From the NCBI GenBank assembly GCA_030666765.1, contig DAOUXE010000035.1, positions 1 to 8,299 of the forward strand: DNA of 8,299 nt, read 5' to 3'. A model generated the notes under the pieces. It saw nothing but the letters and a program-made list of their open reading frames with translations, ran no database searches and was not told the DNA's origin. The DNA is from Methanosarcinales archaeon (GTDB lineage: Archaea; Halobacteriota; Methanosarcinia; Methanosarcinales; Methanogasteraceae). Position numbers and translations under genes: made by a program. This document shows positions 1-4,452 of the stretch, piece after piece (within the stretch, counting starts at the first letter, position 1; each line of letters opens with the position of its first letter).

Positions 1-446
1 TAGAAAGAACCATCTGTCCTGAAGTATATTAAACCGACGACCGCACCAATAGTTATACCAGCAACGATGGCATCAACAGTTTTATCAATACCCTTATTCG
101 CAGTTGCATTGAGGATCAAACCAACAAAAACACCAGCGACCACACCCACCATCGCATAAGCAGTCATCGCGTTAGTATTTCCAGTGAGCTGGGCAGCAAT
201 AAGACCAGGAATCATACCAAGCCCCCATCCTGCAATTGCACCAATGATCATACCAGTAATCGAACGAGCAAGCACGCCAAGTATCGTACCCACCCCCTTA
301 GCGATGAATACACAGAGAGTAAACACGCCAAGCGTCATCAAAAGTACTGCATCCGCTGAATCCAACTTCAGCCTCAGACCTACCATCATCACTAACCCGA
401 TGATTTGTCCAATCGTAATCCAATAATATGTTTTTGCATTACACAT
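1..446 (-). CDS. Small polytopic membrane protein, unknown family (C-terminus cut by window edge)
   Basis: An open frame runs from an ATG at 446 to the left window edge, giving 148 residues without a stop; the codon at the edge begins TA, so the gene may end right there or continue. The product is very hydrophobic, with roughly four or five membrane-spanning stretches rich in Gly, Ala, Ile and Val (for example GMIIGAIAGWGLGMIPG around residues 65-81 and a VGVVAGVFVGLIL stretch around 100-112). Short polar loops such as NKGIDKT separate them. The start is supported by GGTGGT four bases upstream and by a TATA box about 40 bp upstream. The gene is visibly more A+T-rich than the peptidase gene further right. 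I do not recognise the family and assign no function; the glycine-zipper look fits a small membrane protein of archaeal unknown-function type. Confidence 0.75.
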   Translation of the reverse strand, partial: MCNAKTYYWITIGQIIGLVMMVGLRLKLDSADAVLLMTLGVFTLCVFIAKGVGTILGVLARSITGMIIGAIAGWGLGMIPGLIAAQLTGNTNAMTAYAMVGVVAGVFVGLILNATANKGIDKTVDAIVAGITIGAVVGLIYFRTDGSF

Positions 447-484
447 ATTTACCACCGCTCTTGTAAATAATTTTTAATTGATTA

Positions 485-492
485 AAATATAA
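485..492 (-). promoter_or_regulatory. Probable TATA box for the 1-446 membrane protein
   Basis: On the minus strand this reads TTATATTT inside an A+T-rich stretch. An archaeal start site about 25 bases downstream would fall near 462, leaving a leader of about 16 nt containing the GGTGGT ribosome site before the ATG at 446. The geometry is good; the call is inferred from position and composition only. Confidence 0.5.
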
Positions 493-500
493 GAATATTA

Positions 501-518
501 ATATCACGAGTGTGATAT
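501..518. repeat. Inverted repeat ATATCAC-N4-GTGATAT, candidate operator
   Basis: Perfect 7-bp arms (501-507 and 512-518) are separated by GAGT. The repeat sits directly upstream of the TATA box at 485-492, where the transcription factor B recognition element lies, so a protein bound here could block or recruit TFB/TBP. It would not be transcribed with the downstream gene, so a DNA-binding site is more likely than an RNA hairpin. The cognate factor is unknown; the winged-helix regulator encoded next door at 684-1001 is one candidate. Confidence 0.45.
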
Positions 519-683
519 GCTGCCCCACAAGACCTCAGCCATAATCCGGCAGTTCCACGACAATTGGCACGATACATAAGAATTACACTGTGCACGCAGT
601 TATTAAGATTGACGCCAGTGTTCTCTTACTGTCGGTTACCCCGCATAATACGAATCCTCCAAAACTCCGTTCACTCTGGCAGA
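519..683. other. Intergenic stretch with no supported gene
   Basis: This lies between the end of the winged-helix regulator and the promoter of the left-edge membrane protein. I see no convincing ORF, RNA gene or strong U-tract terminator. The only ribosome-site-like motif (GGAGG, minus, 656-660) precedes a six-codon ORF and is not supported as a gene. Confidence 0.5.
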
Positions 684-1001
684 TCACCGAAGCACCTGCA
701 TCATCCCCTCCCGGTACGCCTGAAATGCCACCCTCCCCGCACCGGTCAGCCGGAGCATCGTATGCGGCTTTCTGTCCACAAACTCCTTCACGACCTCGAT
801 GTACCCGGCAGCCTCAAGCTTGCTTGTATGCGATGAGAGATTGCCAGCCGTAAGCCCGGTCTGGCGCATCAAAAAGAGGAAGTCTGCGCTCTCGACGACG
901 TAGAGGTATGCCATGATCATGAGCCTTGCCGGCTCGTGGATCAGGCGGTCGATTCCAGCGATGGGGTGGAGGTCTTCGCTGCCGGTTTCACTTGCTGCCA
1001 T
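684..1001 (-). CDS. Winged-helix DNA-binding regulator (HTH_27 / MarR-ArsR-like), last gene of the triplicated membrane-protein operon
   Basis: A 105-aa protein, probably a cytoplasmic transcriptional repressor. After a short polar N-terminus, residues 17-48 form helices (a HEPARLMIMAYLY stretch), residues 49-67 form the helix-turn-helix (GLTAGNLSSHTSKLEAAGYI), and the wing follows (EVVKEFVDRKPHTMLRLTGAGR, about 69-90). The pattern of sequential Leu/Ala helix, SSHTSKLE recognition helix and LTxxGR after the wing matches the small single-domain HTH_27-type regulators; I place it by pattern, not by search. The start at 1001 is chosen over a longer ORF because GGAGGTG lies five bases upstream and the extension is a low-complexity Arg/Ser/Cys shadow. 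It overlaps the preceding gene by 14 nt, so it is translated with the membrane proteins. Inference: it senses or controls the same process and may regulate its own operon. Confidence 0.85.
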   Translation of the reverse strand: MAASETGSEDLHPIAGIDRLIHEPARLMIMAYLYVVESADFLFLMRQTGLTAGNLSSHTSKLEAAGYIEVVKEFVDRKPHTMLRLTGAGRVAFQAYREGMMQVLR

Positions 1002-1608
1002 CACGCACCTCCGTCTCCGGCAGCGAATATTTGCGCAGGAAGCGGACGAAGATGACCAGACCGCCAAGGACTAAAAATCCTCCTACTAGAATCAGATACA
1101 GTATCAATCCAGTACATCCGGACCCAAATTTTATTAAAGAGAAGAATAGCCCCAGAATCACTGATAGGATCGCATATCCGTGATACCGGACACTTCCCGA
1201 TTTGGATGCTGCGTGGGCGAAGGGTCCGACCAGAATCATCCCGAAGAATAACGGTGCCCAGTTCACCCAACTGGAATAATCTGTTACATCGCCATAGATA
1301 GAGATCAGGGTGAAGATAATCACGATGACTGAAAGTTCGAAGAGAAAGACGCCTGTTATGGCATCCTTTGGATTTTCCCTATGGAATTTGGCAACCCCGA
1401 TCCGCGGATAGGTGCAACGTCTTCGGACAAACTCCACAATCTTTTTGGAGAATATTATTAACAGTATATAGAATGCAAAGATGGGGGAATAGAAGAACCC
1501 TCCGAAAGCCATGAGGATCACTCCCATCATGACTTCCATCAAGCCGTCCTGCTGGGAATCATGATATGCTTTTTTCTCGATCTTTAGTAGATCAATTTGT
1601 GTTGACAT
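988..1608 (-). CDS. Polytopic membrane protein, third tandem paralogue (P3)
   Basis: A 206-aa integral membrane protein of unknown function. It shares with its two upstream neighbours an amphipathic N-terminus (IDLLKIEKKAYH..QQDGL, residues 5-23), a cytoplasmic TYPRIGVAKF motif (about 67-76) after the first membrane pair, and a C-terminal FVRFLRKYSLPETEV (about 188-202). Between these are about five or six hydrophobic segments. It is the most diverged of the three: the usual LKELEKKA and EDG appear as LLKIEKKA and QDG. The start at 1608 has AGGAGGT five bases upstream; the longer frame to 1665 adds 19 implausible residues that overlap P2's coding end. It overlaps P2 by 17 nt and the regulator by 14 nt. 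A role as a membrane sensor or transporter partner for the regulator is only a guess from context. Confidence 0.85.
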   Translation of the reverse strand: MSTQIDLLKIEKKAYHDSQQDGLMEVMMGVILMAFGGFFYSPIFAFYILLIIFSKKIVEFVRRRCTYPRIGVAKFHRENPKDAITGVFLFELSVIVIIFTLISIYGDVTDYSSWVNWAPLFFGMILVGPFAHAASKSGSVRYHGYAILSVILGLFFSLIKFGSGCTGLILYLILVGGFLVLGGLVIFVRFLRKYSLPETEVRDGSK

Positions 1609-2233
1609 CGGAGACCTCCTTTTCCGGTAGCGGATACCTGCGCAGGAATCTAACCAGATACGCAACCCCGACCACAGTTATCAACATTCCTGAAATCAAC
1701 CATGCATACGCACCACTTGCAATAACTCCGGTATCAGCTATTGTTATCTCATTAAGTGCAAAGGACAGAGTATACAGGATAGCATAGAGATACATCCGGT
1801 CCCAGTTCAAAACGTATGCAACTGAACAGGGGATGATGAACACTATAGCTCCAACTATTATTGCACCATTGTTATTAATTACTTGTGTTATTGACAGTTC
1901 CGGAAGAAACCATTTCCCGGCGGTCAATGTTAGTGTTACCAGAAAAATAAGCAAGATTGTCGTAATAAATATAAACCTATTTGTTTTTCTATTGCGCTCC
2001 TTACTGAATTTGACAAGCCCCATCCTGGGGGCTGTAATGTATCGCTTTGCTATAATGATAAACAGTGCCGGTACTATGAATAATGGATACAGATAAGGAC
2101 TGTTCTCATTAAATATCTGGCAAATCGTTGTCGCAAGAAATACAAGACCGAGTCCTATGTCGGCAATCCCATCCTCAAAAGTAGATGTCCATGCTTTCTT
2201 CTCGAGTTCTTTCAGATCAATAGCTCGGGTCAT
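1592..2233 (-). CDS. Polytopic membrane protein, second tandem paralogue (P2)
   Basis: A 213-aa membrane protein with the shared architecture: an N-terminal helix IDLKELEKKAW (5-15), then FEDGIADIGLGL; two hydrophobic segments; a basic loop with YITAPRMGLVKFSKERNRK (about 65-83); three or four further membrane segments; and a C-terminal VRFLRRYPLPEKEV (about 194-207). Its ATG overlaps the last codons of the upstream paralogue as ATGA (4 nt), with GGAGGT six bases upstream, so translation is coupled. Its codon use is visibly A+T-richer than that of its neighbours (many Ile ATA/ATT and Asn AAT codons), which suggests an old duplication or different histories within the cluster. I do not know a functional assignment for this family. 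The conserved loop motif between membrane pairs makes it a genuine family rather than a random hydrophobic ORF. Confidence 0.87.
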   Translation of the reverse strand: MTRAIDLKELEKKAWTSTFEDGIADIGLGLVFLATTICQIFNENSPYLYPLFIVPALFIIIAKRYITAPRMGLVKFSKERNRKTNRFIFITTILLIFLVTLTLTAGKWFLPELSITQVINNNGAIIVGAIVFIIPCSVAYVLNWDRMYLYAILYTLSFALNEITIADTGVIASGAYAWLISGMLITVVGVAYLVRFLRRYPLPEKEVSDVNTN

Positions 2234-2865
2234 AGTTCGACCTCCTCAGCGGGCAGCGGAGGATCATGCAGGAACCGGGACAAGATGACAAGCCCCATAA
2301 CAAGAATGATTGCGGCAGCGATGCCAAAGATTATGTAGTCGATACCGAACTCATGGAGTGCTACATCGATTGGTACTACCATTGCATATAATATGCCGAT
2401 TATGTAGAGGCGCGGGAAATCCATGAAATACGCCATCACACTAAAGACGATGAGGGCATTCACCATCCACGCGAGCGGTAACAGGACTCCTGGACGCACA
2501 ACTTCTGATGAGTCGCTCTGCATGGCAACTCCCAGGGCGAGCGCAACCAGACCGAAAATCACAGAAAGCGCCAGCACTATCTTCACTTTTGTAAGTTTTG
2601 TTCTGCGCGTCTTGCCGAATTTGACATGCCCGATCCGGGGGACTGTGATGCGCTTCTTGCCGGCGATCAGGAATATTGCCACCACCATCTCCAGCCCGAT
2701 GAATACTATCATTGTCTGCAGCTCAGGAACACCGATCTTTGAGAGAAATGCGTTGACCGCTATTGCCATCATTATAAGTCCCAGGAATATGTCCCAGATG
2801 CCGTCCTCGTGGTAGGACCGAAATGCCTTCTTCTCGAGTTCTTTGAGATTGATTTCTTGTGTCAT
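2230..2865 (-). CDS. Polytopic membrane protein, first tandem paralogue (P1), leads the operon
   Basis: A 211-aa membrane protein. Its N-terminus INLKELEKKAFRSYHEDGIWDI (5-26) and loop RITVPRIGHVKFGKTRR (about 72-88) are the clearest forms of the motifs shared with P2 and P3. About five or six hydrophobic segments follow, ending in a C-terminal FLHDPPLPAEEVEL. The start is set at the ATG at 2865 because GGAGGT (2873-2878, minus) lies seven bases upstream; the alternative GTG at 2880 would begin over the ribosome site itself. A TATA box about 40 bp upstream supports a short leader. It ends in an ATGA overlap with P2, whose SD is formed by its Glu-Val codons. Function unknown. The same EDG/PRIGxVKF layout with a small HTH gene nearby seems to me a recurring arrangement in archaea and some bacteria, but I cannot confirm it here. 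Confidence 0.87.
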   Translation of the reverse strand: MTQEINLKELEKKAFRSYHEDGIWDIFLGLIMMAIAVNAFLSKIGVPELQTMIVFIGLEMVVAIFLIAGKKRITVPRIGHVKFGKTRRTKLTKVKIVLALSVIFGLVALALGVAMQSDSSEVVRPGVLLPLAWMVNALIVFSVMAYFMDFPRLYIIGILYAMVVPIDVALHEFGIDYIIFGIAAAIILVMGLVILSRFLHDPPLPAEEVEL

Positions 2866-2872
2866 GATATGT

Positions 2873-2878
2873 ACCTCC
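2873..2878 (-). promoter_or_regulatory. Shine-Dalgarno site deciding the P1 start
   Basis: GGAGGT on the minus strand, seven bases before the ATG at 2865. It rules out the upstream GTG at 2880, which would place the ribosome site inside the coding region. Confidence 0.75.
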
Positions 2879-2904
2879 ACACATTAACGTAAAGGAGTTT
2901 GCAG

Positions 2905-2912
2905 TATATAAG
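2905..2912 (-). promoter_or_regulatory. TATA box of the triplicated membrane-protein operon
   Basis: The minus strand reads CTTATATA, close to the archaeal consensus. A start site about 25 bases downstream would be near 2880-2884, leaving a leader of about 15-20 nt that contains the GGAGGT site and then the ATG at 2865. No other promoter is apparent within the four overlapping genes. Confidence 0.65.
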
Positions 2913-2936
2913 ACTTTGTGTCGCAAAGTTCTTTGC
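2913..2936. repeat. Alternating CTTTG/CAAAG repeats abutting the TATA box, candidate operator
   Basis: Three alternating half-sites occur: CTTTG (2914-2918), CAAAG (2924-2928) and CTTTG (2931-2935). They form two overlapping inverted repeats: ACTTTG-N5-CAAAGT (2913-2929) and GCAAAG-TT-CTTTGC (2923-2936). The cluster begins immediately upstream of the TATA box, over the TFB recognition element. A dimeric winged-helix protein, possibly the one encoded at the end of this operon, is a natural candidate ligand. This is inferred from position and symmetry. Confidence 0.5.
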
Positions 2937-2948
2937 AATAAGCAACGC

Positions 2949-2962
2949 ATAAAATCAAAAAA
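2949..2962 (-). terminator. Probable U-tract terminator after the GerW/DUF2953 operon
   Basis: Read on the minus strand, about 20 bases after the DUF2953 stop, the sequence is TTTTTTGATTTTAT (two T runs, of six and four). Archaeal RNA polymerase terminates at such oligo-T tracts without needing a strong hairpin. Only a weak 3-bp stem precedes it. The position between the end of one operon and the promoter of the next fits. Confidence 0.5.
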
Positions 2963-2981
2963 TACGATTGGCCACCTCCGG

Positions 2982-3650
2982 CTAACAACCACCCGGCAAG
3001 CGCTTCCGCGCCCCCCGTCCGGGCACACCGCCAGAAGATGACAAAGAACCACGGATACGCCCCACAATCACCCCGCGAACCGCGCTGTCGCATAGAAACC
3101 TGATGGCAGGAATGATCATTCGCCCAACCGTTACTCCAAGCGAACCCCTGGCGCAGTATGTGAATGCCGGCCCATGGAAGACCGACTGTAGCCGGATCGA
3201 GATAGTAGGGTAACGAGTCAGTGGGATAAAAGCCGCGTACATGAACCCTGATAACACGCCGGTATATGCAGGATCGTCGAGTCCGAATGTCGCGCGGCAT
3301 GAAAGCTCCCTGAAATCGATTCTCTGTACCACCCTCCGCGCCAGCGCGGTCACAGGACGCTGCAGCGTGCGAAACAGTTCGAAGATGCGTCCGATATCCA
3401 TTTTCGTATCTTCCTTCTCCTCTCTCCGGTCTTCTTGCCCTGTGGCTGAGAAACCATCGATGACGCGGGATAGGAACAACCATCGCACCTCGATTCTCTG
3501 CACGAGATCGCCAGAGTCTCGCTTCAGTTCAAACCGGAAAACGAACGGAACCCATAACAGAAGCATCAGTACAAGCGTAAGAGTTGATATAATAAGCAAT
3601 AAAAAAGTAAGAAGGGATGGATGCAAGATACCACTCCCCTCAATCCTCAT
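2982..3650 (-). CDS. DUF2953-family membrane-anchored protein (YtfI-like)
   Basis: A 222-aa protein with one N-terminal membrane helix (about residues 13-36), then a basic soluble region. Family-like features are the FRFELKRDSGD stretch after the helix, an acidic/basic linker (GQEDRREEKEDTK, 71-83), and the signature FGLDDPAYTGVLSGFMYAAF (122-141), which corresponds to the GxxDPAxTG...G core of DUF2953 proteins. Next comes an RLQSVFHGPAF segment, followed by a second hydrophobic region. The C-terminal 25 residues are Gly/Arg/Ser-rich and look disordered. The start at 3650 overlaps the GerW gene by 11 nt (ATGAGGATTGA); a clear ribosome site is lacking (a GGAG lies about 20 bases back), so coupled translation is likely. 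In Bacillus the equivalent genes ytfI and ytfJ are adjacent, which strengthens both assignments. Role in archaea unknown; sporulation itself cannot be the function here. Confidence 0.8.
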   Translation of the reverse strand: MRIEGSGILHPSLLTFLLLIISTLTLVLMLLLWVPFVFRFELKRDSGDLVQRIEVRWLFLSRVIDGFSATGQEDRREEKEDTKMDIGRIFELFRTLQRPVTALARRVVQRIDFRELSCRATFGLDDPAYTGVLSGFMYAAFIPLTRYPTISIRLQSVFHGPAFTYCARGSLGVTVGRMIIPAIRFLCDSAVRGVIVGRIRGSLSSSGGVPGRGARKRLPGGC

Positions 3651-4035
3651 CTGTGGATTTTTCCGGCTCCTTCTCTGTCTCCTTCCCCTTCTTTCCTCTC
3701 AGGGATTTTAGCTTATCCACGACTTCAGGCACAGCTTCCGCGATCTTTCCGAGGTCTATGCCCTTCCCTGTCGCTGGGGGCAGTTCGACTTCATCTTCTG
3801 ATACCACGAGAAATGCGACCGGCTCGATCTTTGCGCCACCGCCGCCACCGCCACCGAAACCACCTTCCTCACCGCGCTTGCCCTCGCCGCCAGCACTGCC
3901 AAATCCAAATGACACCTTGCTGATCGGTACCACGGTTTTGCCTGCCACTGTGATCGGCTCGCCGACGATGGTCTTGGTGGTAACCAGTTTTTCAAGCTGC
4001 TCAACGACTTCCTGCATCAATTCTTCGACACCCAT
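3640..4035 (-). CDS. GerW/YtfJ-family protein
   Basis: A 131-aa cytoplasmic protein of the Spore_YtfJ/GerW family. An amphipathic N-terminal helix (EELMQEVVEQLEKLVTT, 4-20) is followed by the conserved TKTIVGEPITVAGKTVVPISKVSFGFGSAG (20-49), then the glycine-rich segment GGFGGGGGGGAKIEPVAFLVV (58-78), which is the family hallmark. The C-terminal tail is strongly charged (KGKETEKEPEKSTDED). GAGGTGA six bases upstream supports the ATG at 4035; this ribosome site lies inside the preceding 30-aa ORF, whose stop is two bases before this ATG. Members occur in many bacteria and archaea that do not sporulate, so the bacterial germination phenotype should not be transferred. The pairing with a DUF2953 gene is conserved across domains and suggests a shared complex at the membrane, which is inference. 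Confidence 0.9.
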   Translation of the reverse strand: MGVEELMQEVVEQLEKLVTTKTIVGEPITVAGKTVVPISKVSFGFGSAGGEGKRGEEGGFGGGGGGGAKIEPVAFLVVSEDEVELPPATGKGIDLGKIAEAVPEVVDKLKSLRGKKGKETEKEPEKSTDED

Positions 4036-4037
4036 TT

Positions 4038-4130
4038 TTACTCACCTCTGTTAATCATATTGCAAGCAGACCGCATAACACTTTTGGTTACGTGAATTGG
4101 CGGCTTCTGATCGATGGTATTTCTACTCAT
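4038..4130 (-). CDS. Putative 30-aa micro-protein, translationally coupled
   Basis: The ATG at 4130 overlaps the stop of the preceding small gene as ATGA and has GAGGTG (4137-4142, minus) six bases upstream, giving a 30-codon ORF that ends two bases before the GerW start. The peptide is basic, has no membrane segment, and contains a PPIHVTKSVMRSACNMI core. Both junctions look like operon-coupled genes, which is why I list it; at this length chance cannot be excluded. The alternative is that translation here only serves to carry ribosomes to the GerW start, the peptide itself being unimportant. Confidence 0.5.
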   Translation of the reverse strand: MSRNTIDQKPPIHVTKSVMRSACNMINRGE

Positions 4131-4282
4131 GCCACCCACCTCTCCGGGGAGTACTCGATCGATCCATGCTCGATAGTGACCCGGTACTCCGGACCGGAAA
4201 TCGGCACCTGCGCGGTATGTCTGAACCGGTCATTCTCCTGTCGCGGTTCGCTGTGGTTGTAGTTCTGGTTGGGGTTGTTCAT
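4127..4282 (-). CDS. 51-aa small protein, first gene of the GerW/DUF2953 operon
   Basis: The ORF starts with ATG at 4282, with GAGGT (4290-4294, minus) seven bases upstream and a strong TATA box about 55 bp upstream. It ends in an ATGA overlap with the next micro-ORF. The N-terminal half is polar and Asn/Gln-rich (MNNPNQNYNHSEPRQEND). The C-terminal half looks folded or interaction-prone (AQVPISGPEYRVTIEHGSIEYSPERWVA) and would suit a short beta-hairpin. There is no signal peptide or membrane helix. I do not recognise it. Promoter, ribosome site and coupling together make it a believable gene that length-filtered annotation would miss. The opposite-strand ORF over the same bases lacks such signals. 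Confidence 0.65.
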   Translation of the reverse strand: MNNPNQNYNHSEPRQENDRFRHTAQVPISGPEYRVTIEHGSIEYSPERWVA

Positions 4283-4301
4283 CTTTCTTACCTCATTTTG
4301 T

Positions 4302-4331
4302 TCGGACTGGTCTATTGGTTGACCTGTCCGA
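4302..4331. repeat. 11-bp inverted repeat over the predicted start site of the small-protein/GerW operon
   Basis: The arms TCGGACTGGTC (4302-4312) and GACCTGTCCGA (4321-4331) are complementary at 10 of 11 positions, with an 8-nt spacer. The repeat begins just downstream of the TATA box (4334-4341, minus) and covers the expected initiation point near 4310, where a bound repressor would block polymerase. Because transcription should start within the repeat, a DNA operator is more likely than an RNA hairpin; if the true start lies further upstream, it would form a leader stem-loop. Confidence 0.55.
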
Positions 4332-4333
4332 TA

Positions 4334-4341
4334 ATATATAC
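4334..4341 (-). promoter_or_regulatory. TATA box for the small-protein/GerW/DUF2953 operon
   Basis: The minus strand reads GTATATAT within ATGTATATATTATC. Initiation about 25 bases downstream gives a leader of about 30 nt before the ATG at 4282, with its GAGGT site. This is the clearest promoter for the four coupled genes that follow. Confidence 0.6.
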
Positions 4342-4363
4342 ATAACTAATGGTACTTAAACCC

Positions 4364-4377
4364 TTCGATAAATCGAA
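4364..4377. repeat. Palindrome TTCGAT-AA-ATCGAA upstream of the operon promoter
   Basis: Perfect 6-bp arms with a 2-nt centre, about 25 bp upstream of the TATA box at 4334-4341. It lies in the short space (4346-4452) between the peptidase stop and this promoter, which otherwise shows no gene. It could be an activator site or part of the weak downstream end of the peptidase transcript; nothing decides between these. Confidence 0.3.
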
Positions 4378-4452
4378 ATACTGTGTGATGCAAGAAGAAG
4401 ACATACGACTGACGACTACGACGAATTCGCTATCGATGACTTCCGAACTTTA

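Noticed and set aside
626..646. Six-codon minus-strand ORF preceded by GGAGG (656-660)
   Set aside because: Too short to support as a gene, spacing is long (9 nt), and no regulatory partner follows it directly.
2866..2880. Upstream GTG start for paralogue P1
   Set aside because: It would put the GGAGGT ribosome site inside the coding region; the ATG at 2865 also aligns with the starts of P2 and P3.
2884..3483. 199-codon minus-strand ORF in another frame over the DUF2953 gene
   Set aside because: The DUF2953 frame has the DPAxTG signature, an N-terminal membrane helix and coupling to GerW; this one has none of these and is Arg/Gly-rich shadow sequence.
4097..4345. 82-codon plus-strand ORF with a hydrophobic C-terminus
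   Set aside because: It is opposite the two coupled micro-ORFs. It runs through the inverted repeat and TATA box and lacks its own ribosome site; the hydrophobic end is the complement of promoter and leader DNA.
4383..4430. Short repeated ACGACT/GACGACT-like stretch after the peptidase stop, considered as a repeat element
   Set aside because: It has only a few imperfect short units with no array structure, compatible with chance.
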